Assembly: GCA_964518955.1 (NCBI GenBank)
Contig: CAZFHS010000032.1
Coordinates: 8,914-72,913, forward strand
Direction: 5' to 3'
Source: JBDGYW01 sp964518955
Lineage (GTDB): Bacteria > Gemmatimonadota > Gemmatimonadetes > Gemmatimonadales > GWC2-71-9
Length of the DNA stretch: 64,000 bases
Numbering within the stretch: position 1 is the stretch's first letter; each line of letters begins with the position of its first letter. The translations under genes and the position numbers were made by a program. Shown piece after piece: positions 42,253 to 51,777 of this stretch. The notes beneath the pieces are model-generated. The model was not told the DNA's origin. It ran no database searches and saw nothing but the letters and a program-made list of their open reading frames with translations.

Positions 42253-43242
42253 ATGGCAAGCTTGAACTACCTCGATGACATCACTCAATCGGTCGGCAAC
42301 ACACCCCTAGTCAAGATTCGAAAACTCACGGAAAACCGTGGCATAAAGGCAACCGTCTTGGTTAAGGTCGAGTTCTTCAATCCAACAGCATCGGTCAAAG
42401 ATCGCATGGCCATCTACATGCTGAATGCGGCCGCAAAATCAGGTGAGCTGAAATCCAACAGTACGATAATCGAAGCCACTTCCGGCAACACCGGTGCAGC
42501 AGCCGCCATGTTCGGCGCTGCCCACGGTCACAAAGTCATATTGACGATCCCCGACAAAATGTCGAGCGAGAAGATCGACACACTCAAGGCGTTCGGCGCC
42601 GAGGTCCACATTTGTCCGACAGCAGTACCGCCGGACGACCCGCGGAGTTATTACGAGACGGCAAAGAGCCTGGCCGCAAAGTGCGACGAGCCTTTCATGC
42701 TGAACCAATATCACAATCCCGACAACATCGGTGCTCACTATGCGACGACCGGTCCGGAGATATGGCAGCAGACCGGAGGCCAGATCGATGTTTTCGTGGC
42801 GGGCGTCGGCACGGGCGGTACCATGTCCGGGACTGCGAAGTATCTAAAAGAGCAGAAGCCGGACATCGAAGTGGTGGCTGTCGATGTCGAGGGATCCGTC
42901 TTCTACGACTATTTCAAGACTGGAGAACTGCCGGAAGCCCACCCATACCTAGTCGAGGGCATCGGCGATGACATGCTTTGCCAAGCACTCGACTTCAGCG
43001 TGATAGATGAGATGTACAAGGTCGACGACAAACAGAGTTTTCTCGTGGGCAGAGAGCTCGCTCGCGAAGAGGGCATACTGGCAGGAGGTTCGTCCGGGTC
43101 AGCCCTCCATGCAGCATTGGAGCACGCACAGAAGCTCGACGAATCAAAGGTGCTCGTCGTGATCCTCCCCGATGCAGGTGCCAAATACGTGACCAAGATG
43201 TTTGACGACGAATGGATGAAGGCAAAGGGCTTCCTCGATTGA
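42253..43242 (+). CDS. Cystathionine beta-synthase catalytic core (PLP)
   Basis: The 329-residue fold-type II PLP enzyme carries the Schiff-base Lys49 in FFNPTASVKDRMA, the substrate loop EATSGNTG (75-81), the phosphate loop GVGTGGT, and SSGS near the C-terminus. It resembles eukaryotic-type cystathionine beta-synthase more than CysK: VKVEFFNPTASVKDR, TIPDKMSSEKIDTLKAFGAEVH, LVEGIGDD, VVILPDAGAKYVTKMFDDEWMKAKGF. The N-terminal heme motif and C-terminal CBS pair are absent, so allosteric control would be missing. O-acetylserine sulfhydrylase is the alternative. A gamma-lyase gene at 48.9 kb would complete reverse transsulfuration. Confidence 0.85.
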   Translation: MASLNYLDDITQSVGNTPLVKIRKLTENRGIKATVLVKVEFFNPTASVKDRMAIYMLNAAAKSGELKSNSTIIEATSGNTGAAAAMFGAAHGHKVILTIPDKMSSEKIDTLKAFGAEVHICPTAVPPDDPRSYYETAKSLAAKCDEPFMLNQYHNPDNIGAHYATTGPEIWQQTGGQIDVFVAGVGTGGTMSGTAKYLKEQKPDIEVVAVDVEGSVFYDYFKTGELPEAHPYLVEGIGDDMLCQALDFSVIDEMYKVDDKQSFLVGRELAREEGILAGGSSGSALHAALEHAQKLDESKVLVVILPDAGAKYVTKMFDDEWMKAKGFLD

Positions 43243-43272
43243 GCCACTTCGTCCATAATTAGTTGTGGAATT

Positions 43273-43299
43273 AGGGCCGCCCTTTCGGGGGTTGGCCCT
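43273..43299 (+). terminator. Terminator-like hairpin after the CBS gene
   Basis: Arms AGGGCC and GGCCCT with an inner GCCC...GGGG stem form a GC-rich hairpin 30 bases after the stop. A T-poor stretch then a TTTT follows. It separates the synthase from the efflux operon. Confidence 0.5.
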
Positions 43300-43337
43300 T
43301 GAAGTTTTCTGGGACCGTCCACCGCGAAAGACGCTTG

Positions 43338-44552
43338 ATGACAAAGCACAGCTTACTCGTTCTGTATTTTCTGTCAGTTGCTTGTTCGCCCGACGCTCCA
43401 GCAACAGATGAAAACGAAACAGGCGACGACCACTCGGTACACGTCGAACCTGAGCAAGCAGCCGAGTGGGGAATCGAAACCGGCGTACTCACAACGAGCG
43501 AGTTGTCGTCGCGGGTAACTGTTCCAGGCGTACTCGGACTGAACGAGAACCGGACTGCGCACATTTCGTCTTTTGTGACCGGTAAGGTCGTCGGGCTCTC
43601 GGTAGACCTCGGCAGCTACGTCCGTGAAGGCGACATACTGCTTACGATCAACTCGCCGGAATTCGCGGAAGCTCAAGCCGCGTACCTCGACGCAAATTCG
43701 CGGTGCAATCTCGCCCGACGCGATTACGAACGCGCGATCGAACTGTGGGAGACGCGCTCTATCGAAGAACGCGACTTACTGCTGCACGAAGCCGAGCTGG
43801 GGCAGTGCATCACCAACCTCGCAGCAACGGAATCTTCGCTTCATTCGTACGGAATCGACCACGAATGGATGGACGATCTGAAACAGAGGAGTGAGGATCT
43901 CAGTCATGAAGGCGGTGACCCAGATCTGATCGCAAACGCTGATTTACCAATCTTCTCGCCGCTCGAGGGCAGGGTGATCTTCAGAGATGTGGTGGTCGGC
44001 GAGCACGTCGATCCTACCGATGTCTTGTTCACCGTGTCCAGACTCGGTTCGCTCTGGGCGATTCTGGACGTTTACGAGAACGATGTGCCGTTCGTGCGCA
44101 GCACAAGCCACGTGACGATAAGGTCTCCGCTACACCCGAATGTCGAGTTTCCCGGTCGCATCACGTACATCAGTGATATAGTGGACGAAACGCTCAGGAC
44201 TGTCCAAACCCGCGTAGAGGTGACGAACACCGACGGGTATCTCAGGCCCAACATGTACATACAGGGAATAGTGGAGAACCACGATGACGCGAGTTCGGTC
44301 ATCACTGTGCCGGACGACGCCGTCGTGATGCTTCACGGTTTGTCAACAGTGTTCTTGCTCGGACCACCAGAGGCAGGTGAAGACCACCTCGTATTCCTGG
44401 TACAACATGTCGAGACAGGGGAGTTGATTGGTGACATGCGTGTCATTACCGGCGGCTTGGAGGCAGGCCAGAACGTTGTGTTCAAAGGAGCGTTCACGCT
44501 GAAGTCGGAAATCGACAAGAGCGCCGGCGGCCACGAGGGCCATGTTCACTAA
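43338..44552 (+). CDS. RND efflux periplasmic adaptor (CusB/HlyD family), lipoprotein
   Basis: The ATG at 43338 is preferred over an upstream in-frame TTG, because it opens a lipoprotein signal (MTKHSLLVLYFLSVAC, Cys16). The 404-residue protein has barrel-sandwich halves: RVTVPGVLGLNENRTAHISSFVTGKVVGLSVDLGSYVREGDILLTINSPEF and ADLPIFSPLEGRVIFRDVVVGEHVDPTDVLFTVSRLGSLWAILDVYEND. A coiled-coil hairpin lies between them (LDANSRCNLARRDYERAIELWETRSIEERDLLLHEAELG). A C-terminal His-containing tail (GGHEGHVH) may bind metal. It lies 21 bp before the RND pump. No outer-membrane factor gene is adjacent. Confidence 0.88.
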   Translation: MTKHSLLVLYFLSVACSPDAPATDENETGDDHSVHVEPEQAAEWGIETGVLTTSELSSRVTVPGVLGLNENRTAHISSFVTGKVVGLSVDLGSYVREGDILLTINSPEFAEAQAAYLDANSRCNLARRDYERAIELWETRSIEERDLLLHEAELGQCITNLAATESSLHSYGIDHEWMDDLKQRSEDLSHEGGDPDLIANADLPIFSPLEGRVIFRDVVVGEHVDPTDVLFTVSRLGSLWAILDVYENDVPFVRSTSHVTIRSPLHPNVEFPGRITYISDIVDETLRTVQTRVEVTNTDGYLRPNMYIQGIVENHDDASSVITVPDDAVVMLHGLSTVFLLGPPEAGEDHLVFLVQHVETGELIGDMRVITGGLEAGQNVVFKGAFTLKSEIDKSAGGHEGHVH

Positions 44553-44573
44553 CGCTGCCACTAGATAGACGCG

Positions 44574-47500
44574 ATGATATCCCGCATTCTGGAATTCTCA
44601 CTACGCCACAGGCTGCTGGTAATTGCGGCGACGATCTCCGTCGCCGTTTTCGGTTTCTTCGCGTTCCGCAAACTCCCCATCGACGTATTCCCCGATCCAT
44701 CACCCCCTCTGGTTCAGATCTACACAGAAGCCGACGGCATGGCTCCGGAGGAGGTCGAGAGGCTGATTTCGTATCCCATCGAAGCATCGATGTTCGGACT
44801 CCCGAAAGTCAGCAACATCCGCTCATTCTCGACCTTTGGGCTTTCCCTCGTCAACGTCTACTTCGAGGAAGGCACCGACATTTACTGGGCGCGCCAGTTA
44901 GTGTCGCCGCGTCTGCGCGAAATCGGTGAGGAGTTGCCAGACGAAGCGGAGGAATCGGTGCTCGGGCCAATCGCCACTGGCCTCGGCCTCGTGTACCTGT
45001 ATTACGTGGAGGGAGACGACTACTCCACGATCGAGCTGAGAACCCTGCAGGATTGGTTGATCAAGTACGAGCTGAAGTCGGTGCCCGAAGTCTCACAGGT
45101 ATTGAGCATCGGTGGCGATGTCAAACAGTTCCAAATCCTCATCGACCCCAATGCTTTGCTTCAGTACGGGCTCACTGTCTCCGATGTTGCGGATAGGGTA
45201 AGAGCGAACAATCAAAACACCGGAGCCAGTTTCATCACCCGCGGGCAAGAGGAGTACATCGTTCGCAGCCTGGGCCTGGTTGAGACGATCGAAGACCTCA
45301 AGGGCGTCGTCATCGCCAACCACGAAGGCACTCCAGTTTATCTCTCTCACGTGGCCGAAGTTGAGATTCTCCCAGGAATCAGGCGGGGCTCCGCACTCGC
45401 AATGGGAGAGGGCGAGAAGGTCGTGGGCATGGTGCTCAAGCTGTTCGGCTCGAACACCGCACGAGTAATTGACAACGTAGAAGAGAGAATCGGGCAGATA
45501 AACCAGTCTCTGCCGCCTGGAGTGGAGATCGTTCCGTTTTACAACCAGGCGTCGTTCATCAGGAACTGCTTTAGAACGGTCGCAACCAACCTGGCCTTTG
45601 GTGTGGTGCTCGTCATCATCGTTCTGTTCCTGTTCATGGGTGACATCGGTTCGGCATTCGTGACGATTCTGACTCTCCCGTTTTCCATCCTCCTCACTTT
45701 CATCTTGATGGAACGCATCGGCCTGGCTGCCGACCTGATCTCATTCGGAGGTTTGGCAATAGCCATCGGTCTGATTGCGGATGCGGCGATCATTTTCGTT
45801 GAAAACTGCTTCCGCCATGTCCAGATGATGAGGGAGGACAAAGCTACAGCCATAAAGAACGCCGGAGCTGAGGTAGGCCGTCCGCTCCTGTTTGCTATCG
45901 TGATTATCATCGTGGTGTTCTTGCCCATCTTCACGCTTTCAGGTGTGGAAGGTGTAATGTTTCGGCCGATGGGGTTCGCCATATCGTTTGCATTGGCAGG
46001 CTCCATCATTTTCACGCTAGTCTCCATTCCAGCAGTCGCTTGGTACGTGCTGAAGCAGAAAGATGCAACGGCGAAAGAACCATTCCTCATCGAGCGGGCA
46101 CGGAAGATTTATCTGCCATTCTTCGAACGTTGCCGAAGGCATCGGCGGCGTGTGTTCTTCGTGACCAATGCCGTAGCAGCGGTCGGCGTGGTGCTCGTAT
46201 TCACCATGGGAAGGGAGTACATACCCTATTTGGAGGAAGGCACGCTTCATCTCAGGGCTACACTCAACGCAAACATCAGCCTGGAAGAGACAATCACGAG
46301 GGCGAGTGAGATTGAAAACGTCGTCCTCGACGTTCCTGAAGTGACAGGCGTGTTGAGTCGCATAGGGCGCGGTGAGGTCGGAAGCCACGCTCACTTCGTC
46401 AACGATGTCGAAATGCTGGTGCAGTTGAGGCCTATCCAGCGATGGGAGGCGTTCAGCAACAAGGATGAGTTGATAGAGGAGATCCAGCATCGCCTGGAGG
46501 GGATGCCGGGCATGGCACTCAACATAACCCAACCGATCCAGCACAACCTCGACGAACTCATAACGGGAGTGAAGGCTCAATTAGCATTGCGGCTCTATGG
46601 CGAGGATTACGACATCCTTCGCGAGGTATCCGCCGAGATTGAGCACGTGCTGATGGAAGTACCAGGTGCAGCCGATGTGCAGGTAGAACAGTTCACCGGC
46701 CAGAACCAGATCCAAGTGGAACTCCACCGTGAGACCATCGCCAGGTACGGACTCGACATTGGGACCGTCCAGGAAACAATCGAAGCGGCCGTTGGCGGAA
46801 TCGTGGTCGGCAAAGTCTACGAGGAGCAGCGACGGTTCGACATCTTCATGCGGTTTAGACAGGAGTCGCGCAGCAACATCGAGGCGATCGAGGCGCTGCT
46901 GATCAGGTTGCCGAACGGTGGGCAGATTCCGCTAGACATGATAGCGACGGTGCAGGCGGTCGAGGGGCATCGGGTCATCAGCCGAGAGGGAAACAGACGG
47001 TTCATTACGATCCAGTGCAACGTGCGCGGTCGTGACATCGGCGGGTTTGTTGGGGAAGCACGAAGCGCAATCAATGAAGCGGTGGACATTCCTCCGCAGT
47101 ACATGCTCACGTGGGGCGGACAGTTCGAGCTGCAACAAAGGGCCAATCGTCGCCTGGCCTTCATCGCTCCGCTGACGCTCCTATTGGTTGCACTGCTGTT
47201 GTTTGCCGCCCTCGACTCGGTACGAGAGACCTTGGTTATTCTGATCAACATCCCCCTAGCACTCACAGGCGGCATAATTGCGCTTGCCGTTACCGGGCAA
47301 TACCTGAGTGTGCCAGCATCGATAGGGTTCATCGCCATCTTTGGCATAGCACTAGAGGATGGACTCGTATTGCTCGCCTCTATCCGTGGTTATCTAAAAG
47401 ACGGCAAGCCGATGTTGGAGGCGATACGGAGCGGTGTGAACACGAAGCTTCGGCCCGTGTTGATGACGACGTTCACCACGGTGTTCGGCATTTTGCCGCT

Positions 47501-47648
47501 GCTGCTCGCGAGGGGGCCGGGTGCCGAGATCTGGAGACCATTGGCCACGGTTGTGGTGGGCGGACTGCTGACCTCGACCCTCGTGACGCTCGTAATTCTG
47601 CCGATGGTGTATGAGCAGTTCGAACCCGGTCGGCCAACTACCGTATAG
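44574..47648 (+). CDS. Heavy-metal RND efflux pump, CusA-like
   Basis: The 1024-residue, 12-TM inner-membrane proton antiporter has the HME-RND pattern: LRHRLLVIAATISVAVFGFFAFRKLPIDVFPDPSPPLVQIYTEADGMAPEEVERLISYPIE. TM4 reads GLAIAIGLIADAAIIFVENCFRH, with the Asp and Glu of the relay but not the DFG Asp of CzcA; this matches CusA (monovalent Cu/Ag) more than CzcA. The periplasmic porter domains contain the usual paired repeats. The C-terminus overlaps the convergent aminotransferase gene by 11 bp. Copper or silver export is inferred from the TM4 motif; the metal-binding Met cluster was not verified. Confidence 0.9.
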   Translation: MISRILEFSLRHRLLVIAATISVAVFGFFAFRKLPIDVFPDPSPPLVQIYTEADGMAPEEVERLISYPIEASMFGLPKVSNIRSFSTFGLSLVNVYFEEGTDIYWARQLVSPRLREIGEELPDEAEESVLGPIATGLGLVYLYYVEGDDYSTIELRTLQDWLIKYELKSVPEVSQVLSIGGDVKQFQILIDPNALLQYGLTVSDVADRVRANNQNTGASFITRGQEEYIVRSLGLVETIEDLKGVVIANHEGTPVYLSHVAEVEILPGIRRGSALAMGEGEKVVGMVLKLFGSNTARVIDNVEERIGQINQSLPPGVEIVPFYNQASFIRNCFRTVATNLAFGVVLVIIVLFLFMGDIGSAFVTILTLPFSILLTFILMERIGLAADLISFGGLAIAIGLIADAAIIFVENCFRHVQMMREDKATAIKNAGAEVGRPLLFAIVIIIVVFLPIFTLSGVEGVMFRPMGFAISFALAGSIIFTLVSIPAVAWYVLKQKDATAKEPFLIERARKIYLPFFERCRRHRRRVFFVTNAVAAVGVVLVFTMGREYIPYLEEGTLHLRATLNANISLEETITRASEIENVVLDVPEVTGVLSRIGRGEVGSHAHFVNDVEMLVQLRPIQRWEAFSNKDELIEEIQHRLEGMPGMALNITQPIQHNLDELITGVKAQLALRLYGEDYDILREVSAEIEHVLMEVPGAADVQVEQFTGQNQIQVELHRETIARYGLDIGTVQETIEAAVGGIVVGKVYEEQRRFDIFMRFRQESRSNIEAIEALLIRLPNGGQIPLDMIATVQAVEGHRVISREGNRRFITIQCNVRGRDIGGFVGEARSAINEAVDIPPQYMLTWGGQFELQQRANRRLAFIAPLTLLLVALLLFAALDSVRETLVILINIPLALTGGIIALAVTGQYLSVPASIGFIAIFGIALEDGLVLLASIRGYLKDGKPMLEAIRSGVNTKLRPVLMTTFTTVFGILPLLLARGPGAEIWRPLATVVVGGLLTSTLVTLVILPMVYEQFEPGRPTTV

Positions 47649-48855
47649 CGCCAACTCCTTCAATAAGGCGGTCGACCTCGCCGGCCGTCGTATAACAGGC
47701 ACAACCGGCTCTCACCAATCCTTCCTCGGCAATTCCGAGTCGTTCTGTTACGACCGAAGCCAGAAAGTCACCGTTGGATACGAACACGCCGTGCTCTCGA
47801 GCGAGCAACGCGGCTACCTCTGCCGAGGTTTTTCCTTCGACGGTGAAGGCAATTGTCGGAGTGCGTGGTTCGGAAGGAGGAGGGCCGTATATCCGCACGT
47901 TCGGCATGTCCGAGAGCCTGGACCACATTCTCCCGAACAACTCTTCGCCACGCGCGTGCAGTTCGGCGATCCCAGCCATCAGTTTCTCGCGACGGCTGTC
48001 ACCCTGAGCAAGCGACGCAAGAAAATCAACCGCCTCAGCCGCTCCAGCAATACCCTCGTGGTCTAGCGTACCGGTCTCGAAACGATCGGGGATGATCTCG
48101 GGAATGGGATCGAGTTTGGGCACATTCAGTTCATGAAGCAAAGTTTCGCGCCCGAACAACACACCCAAATGCGATCCGTAGAACTTGTACGGCGAGCAGG
48201 CTAAGAAATCGCAGCCCAGTTCGGCTACATCCACGAGTTCATGCGCAGCGTAATGGACGGCGTCTACATACACGAGTGCACCGACGCTGTGCGCGAGTTC
48301 TACGACCTTCTTCACATCGTTGATCGTGCCTAGTGCATTCGACGCGGCACCGATCGCAACGATCCCTGTATGCGATGACAGAGTGGTCTCTAGCGCTTCC
48401 CAATCCAAGGTGCCCGTTTCCACAACCATCGGAACCGTCTTCACTGGGGTGCCACGATCGAATGCGATAGCACGCCACGGAGCTACGTTTGCCTGGTGAT
48501 CGAGCTCGGTCACCACGATTTCATCGTTCGGTCCAAGCCTTCGCCCCAAAGCGCGAGAGGCGTGGAATGTCAACGTCGTCATGTTTGTGCCGAACACGAT
48601 CTCCTGCGGCTTTGCACCCAGAAACTCTACGAATGCCTCGCGCGCCGAGTCGATCAGTTCATCCGTCTCGACCGAGGTTCCAAAAGCCCAATGCCTATTG
48701 GCATTGTGGTTGATTAGATAGTCGCATACTCGATCGACGACGCGCTGAGGTACCTGAGTGCCACCTGGACCGTCGAAGTATGCCACGGGTCGACCGGCCT
48801 CTTCACGCTCGAGCGCCGGGAACTGCGTTCGAATTTCTTCTACGGACAACACCAT
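47638..48855 (-). CDS. Class-V aminotransferase, cysteine-desulfurase-like (TIGR01976-type)
   Basis: The 405-residue PLP protein has YFDGPGGTQVPQRVVDRVCDYLINHNANRHWAFGTS, a diagnostic N-terminal block of the desulfurase-like VC1184/TIGR01976 group. It continues with TVTELDHQANVAPWR-type His (ELDHQANVAPW), GAASNALGTIND, YVDAVHYAAHELVDV, the PLP lysine in CSPYKFYGSHLGVLFGR, and RFETGTLDHEGIAGA. The catalytic cysteine loop of SufS/NifS is not evident in its normal position, though RAGCACYTTAGEVDRLI near the C-terminus has two cysteines. Whether it desulfurates cysteine is uncertain. It lies 41 bp downstream of the gamma-lyase gene (same strand), suggesting a sulfur-amino-acid operon. Confidence 0.88.
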   Translation of the reverse strand: MVLSVEEIRTQFPALEREEAGRPVAYFDGPGGTQVPQRVVDRVCDYLINHNANRHWAFGTSVETDELIDSAREAFVEFLGAKPQEIVFGTNMTTLTFHASRALGRRLGPNDEIVVTELDHQANVAPWRAIAFDRGTPVKTVPMVVETGTLDWEALETTLSSHTGIVAIGAASNALGTINDVKKVVELAHSVGALVYVDAVHYAAHELVDVAELGCDFLACSPYKFYGSHLGVLFGRETLLHELNVPKLDPIPEIIPDRFETGTLDHEGIAGAAEAVDFLASLAQGDSRREKLMAGIAELHARGEELFGRMWSRLSDMPNVRIYGPPPSEPRTPTIAFTVEGKTSAEVAALLAREHGVFVSNGDFLASVVTERLGIAEEGLVRAGCACYTTAGEVDRLIEGVGAIR

Positions 48856-48896
48856 ATCTGCCTCGCACCCTGTTCCACTGGTTGGAACGATTTCGG

Positions 48897-50093
48897 CTAT
48901 GCCCGCAACGCCTGATCGAGATCGGCTAGCAGGTCGTCGCAGTCTTCACAACCCACGGAGAGTCGTATCAAACCTTCGCCTATTTCTGCCTGCGCGAGTG
49001 CCTCCGCTCCCATACCGGCGTGAGTCATGCTGGCAGGATGTTGGATTAGAGTCTCGATTCCTCCTAGCGATACCGCCAAGGTGCAGAGATTCACCGTTTG
49101 GAGCACCTTCCTACCTGCTTCTAGTCCACCGTTTACCCCGAACGAGATCAGAGCACCCGGCCCTTGCATCTGTCTCTTTGCCAGCTCGTACTGCGGGTGC
49201 GTCTCGAGACCTGGATAGAGAATCCACTCGACATTCGGGTGTTGTTCCAGCATCTCGGCCACATTCATTGCATTACGCTGCGCGCATTCGACTCGCATCT
49301 TCAAAGTCTTGGCGCCCCGAAGCACAAGCCAAGCCTGATGCGGATCCATCGTTCCGCCCAGCATTTGCCAAGGTTTGACGGCGCGCTTCATGACGTCCTC
49401 TTCCTTGAACACCAGCAAACCGCCTACGACATCGGCGTGGCCATTGATGAACTTGGTGACACTGTGGAGAGAGATGTCCGCACCCATCTCCAATGGGCGT
49501 TGCAACACGGGTGTAGCGAAGGTGTTGTCCACGGCGAGTAGGATGCCGCGTTCCTTACATATTCTGGATACCGCGGGTAGGTCCGTGAGGCGCATTGTCG
49601 GGTTGGACGGCGTCTCCACATATATCATCTTGGTTTCCGGCCGCAGTACTGCATTGATCTGGTCCAAATTCCCTGTATCCACCCAGCTGGATGAGACACC
49701 AAATCGGTAGAACTCTTTCTCCATGATGATCCGCGAAGGACCGTAGAGTGAGCTTGTGCCTACGATGTGATCGCCGGCAGACAAATAGCTGAAGAACAGA
49801 GTGCTCACTGCTGCCATTCCGGATGCCGTTGCGAGGGCGCCCACCCCGCCTTCGAGTGCAGCAATCTTCTCGTGCAGTCGGTCGATCGTAGGATTGCCCA
49901 GTCTGGTGTAGATGTACCCGCTTTCTGTGCCTGCAAAGCGCGATGCACCCTGGTCGGGAGTTTCGAACGCGAATGTTGAAGTTTGATATATGGGAGCGGC
50001 TACAGCTCCGTAAGCAGGATCTGGCGCTTCACCTGCGTGGATAGCTAGTGATGCGAGTCCAAGGTCGTTGTGGCCATGCTTCCGGCTGGTCAT
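48897..50093 (-). CDS. Cystathionine/methionine gamma-lyase (Cys/Met metabolism PLP enzyme)
   Basis: The ATG at 50093 is preferred over the GTG at 50102, because AAGGTGAG lies about 4 bases upstream. The 398-residue fold-type I enzyme has IHAGEAPDPAYGAVAAPIYQTSTFAF, GYIYTRLGNPTIDRLHEKIAALEGG, ASGMAAVS, VDNTFATPVLQRPLEMGADISLHSVTKFINGHAD (PLP lysine in SVTKF) and SLGGIETLIQHPASMTH. It could be cystathionine gamma-lyase or methionine gamma-lyase; these are not separable by eye. Residue Cys116 of MGL (LYGCTF) is here LYGPSR, arguing for cystathionine lyase. With the CBS core at 42.2 kb it would make reverse transsulfuration. Confidence 0.9.
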   Translation of the reverse strand: MTSRKHGHNDLGLASLAIHAGEAPDPAYGAVAAPIYQTSTFAFETPDQGASRFAGTESGYIYTRLGNPTIDRLHEKIAALEGGVGALATASGMAAVSTLFFSYLSAGDHIVGTSSLYGPSRIIMEKEFYRFGVSSSWVDTGNLDQINAVLRPETKMIYVETPSNPTMRLTDLPAVSRICKERGILLAVDNTFATPVLQRPLEMGADISLHSVTKFINGHADVVGGLLVFKEEDVMKRAVKPWQMLGGTMDPHQAWLVLRGAKTLKMRVECAQRNAMNVAEMLEQHPNVEWILYPGLETHPQYELAKRQMQGPGALISFGVNGGLEAGRKVLQTVNLCTLAVSLGGIETLIQHPASMTHAGMGAEALAQAEIGEGLIRLSVGCEDCDDLLADLDQALRA

Positions 50094-50140
50094 TCGTCTC
50101 ACCTTGCGAAAAAGTCTGTGAATTGGATGGTGAAATGTAA

Positions 50141-50162
50141 GGGGTGGGCACGGAAGGGGGGG
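50141..50162 (+). repeat. G-quadruplex-type G tract upstream of the M24 gene
   Basis: GGGG T GGG CACGGAA GGGGGGG meets the G3N1-7 pattern on the plus strand between the divergent gamma-lyase and M24 genes. Confidence 0.5.
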
Positions 50163-50292
50163 ACGGAGGCAGAGGTGCCGAGTAGCAGATTGGTGCCCAC
50201 TCAGTACCTATCACCACGGTGGCGAAGTCCGTGCCCAACAAGTAGAATCCCGCTCAAAGCCTGCCAATCCATCACATTCGCCAGGGGAGAGT

Positions 50293-51702
50293 ATGCCCGC
50301 TTCACGACGCGATTTCATCAGAACAATGGGTGCCGGTCTTGCTAGCGCGGGAACAGCCGCAAGTGGTCTGGCTTGCGCGCCCGGCGGTGCCATGTCGGGA
50401 GAGTCAGAGCGGCTTCTTGTGCCGGATCCAGACCACCTCGAGCCAGCTCCTCTTGGATACGATCGACTTCCTCTCGAGTGGCATCAGGACCGTGCCCGCA
50501 CACTCAAGGAGCGAGTCGATAACCTCGGTGTATCTGCGATCGTGCTCTCTTCCGACCAGAACATGGTGTATTACACTGGTTGTTTCCGAGGCAGTGGAGA
50601 ACGGTCTACTTGGGTTCTGTTCCGTACCGACGAAGAGGATACCGCCTACTGGTACTCGCCCGGAATCGACCGCGAACTCGTCACCAGTTGGTGGGCCACG
50701 GAAAATGAATACTATTTTTGCTACCCACACGCCGAAGGAGGTTTTCCGAATCGCGGCGAGGTTGTTCAGGGCCCGCGCGTGGACCTGTTCGAATGGCTGC
50801 TGACAGGGCTGAGGCGCCGCGGACTGGCGGGAACTCGCATCGCCATCGACCGAGAACTCTCCGCATCCCAGTTGCAGACGGTCCGCCGAGTGATACCTGG
50901 CACACGCTTCGTAAACATCGCGGATACGTGCCTGCACATGCAGCAAATCAAGACTCCCGAAGAGTTGGCGTTGACGCAGCGCGCATACGGCTACTTCGAC
51001 AAGATCCACGCCTTCGCACGCGACTATATACTCGAGCGCGGTACCGACGCTACCGACTTCGAATTGGGTCAGGCACTCCAGGCATATGGAATAGAGTTGT
51101 TGATGAACGACATCAACTACGACGGCAAGCCTCACACGGCGGTAGGAGTCGACGTTACTTCGCACTACGTTCGCGCCGGCGTAGCGAGCGCGTACCCGCA
51201 CCCTAATCAGTTCTTCTATTCCAAGATCGAGCGCGGCCAAACCGTCTACGTGAACACCGATATTCTGCTGGGAGGGTACGGTGGCGAGTGTTATCGCAAC
51301 TATCTGATCGGACCGTGGACGGACGAGCAGGAACGGATGTGGGAGGTAGTGGCCGAGACGGTTCAGATTCAGGAGGAAGAGTCAACGGCGGGAGCAATTT
51401 GTTCGGATATCGCCGCCAAGATCCACCAGCATCAGGTGGACAATGGAATGCAGGATTACATCTACCACAGGCCCGCGCACGGGCAAGGCCAGATCTTTGT
51501 AGGTCACCAACCGCCGTTCATCGCTTTGGGCGACTACACACCATTAGAAGAGAACATGACCTTCAGCGTGGAGCCGGGGCTCTACAATGCAACAGCGGGG
51601 ATCGGGATCAACCCAAGCGACAACCTGAGAGTGACTGCGAGCAGGGGCATTCGTTTCAGCTCGGTTCCGTTTACGAAGGAGTGGAGTCTTTTGGAGGTGT
51701 AG
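50293..51702 (+). CDS. Tat-exported M24 (Xaa-Pro aminopeptidase)-like protein, degenerate metal site
   Basis: The 469-residue protein has a Tat lipoprotein signal, SRRDFIRTMGAGLASAGTAASGLAC (Cys28). A creatinase N-terminal domain follows (HQDRARTLKERVDNLGVSAIVLSSDQNMVYYTG), then a pita-bread M24 domain. Of five metal ligands, Asp (YVNTDILLGGYGG), His (RPAHGQGQ) and Glu (FSVEPGLY) are in place, but the second Asp of the DxxxxxYxGYxxD motif reads GGECYRN and the final Glu (usually IEDxxxV) is INPSDNLRV. So metal binding is at best altered. A purine-rich hairpin tract follows the stop. Confidence 0.85.
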   Translation: MPASRRDFIRTMGAGLASAGTAASGLACAPGGAMSGESERLLVPDPDHLEPAPLGYDRLPLEWHQDRARTLKERVDNLGVSAIVLSSDQNMVYYTGCFRGSGERSTWVLFRTDEEDTAYWYSPGIDRELVTSWWATENEYYFCYPHAEGGFPNRGEVVQGPRVDLFEWLLTGLRRRGLAGTRIAIDRELSASQLQTVRRVIPGTRFVNIADTCLHMQQIKTPEELALTQRAYGYFDKIHAFARDYILERGTDATDFELGQALQAYGIELLMNDINYDGKPHTAVGVDVTSHYVRAGVASAYPHPNQFFYSKIERGQTVYVNTDILLGGYGGECYRNYLIGPWTDEQERMWEVVAETVQIQEEESTAGAICSDIAAKIHQHQVDNGMQDYIYHRPAHGQGQIFVGHQPPFIALGDYTPLEENMTFSVEPGLYNATAGIGINPSDNLRVTASRGIRFSSVPFTKEWSLLEV

Positions 51703-51705
51703 TGA

Positions 51706-51730
51706 GGGGAGAGGGAGAGGGAGAAGAGGG
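51706..51730 (+). repeat. Purine tract with G-quadruplex pattern after the M24 gene
   Basis: GGGG AGA GGG AGA GGG AGAAGA GGG fits a four-run quadruplex motif and continues into a hairpin with the pyrimidine tract that follows. Confidence 0.55.
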
Positions 51731-51743
51731 AGCCCCCTCCCTC
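51726..51743 (+). terminator. GAGGGAG/CTCCCTC hairpin between convergent M24 and ChaN-like genes
   Basis: Arms GAGGGAG and CTCCCTC flank CCCC; the flanks extend into purine- and pyrimidine-rich sequence. It could terminate both convergent transcripts, though no T-tract is present. Confidence 0.5.
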
Positions 51744-51777
51744 CCCTCCCTCTACTCCGGCCGGCGCGAAACCTTCA

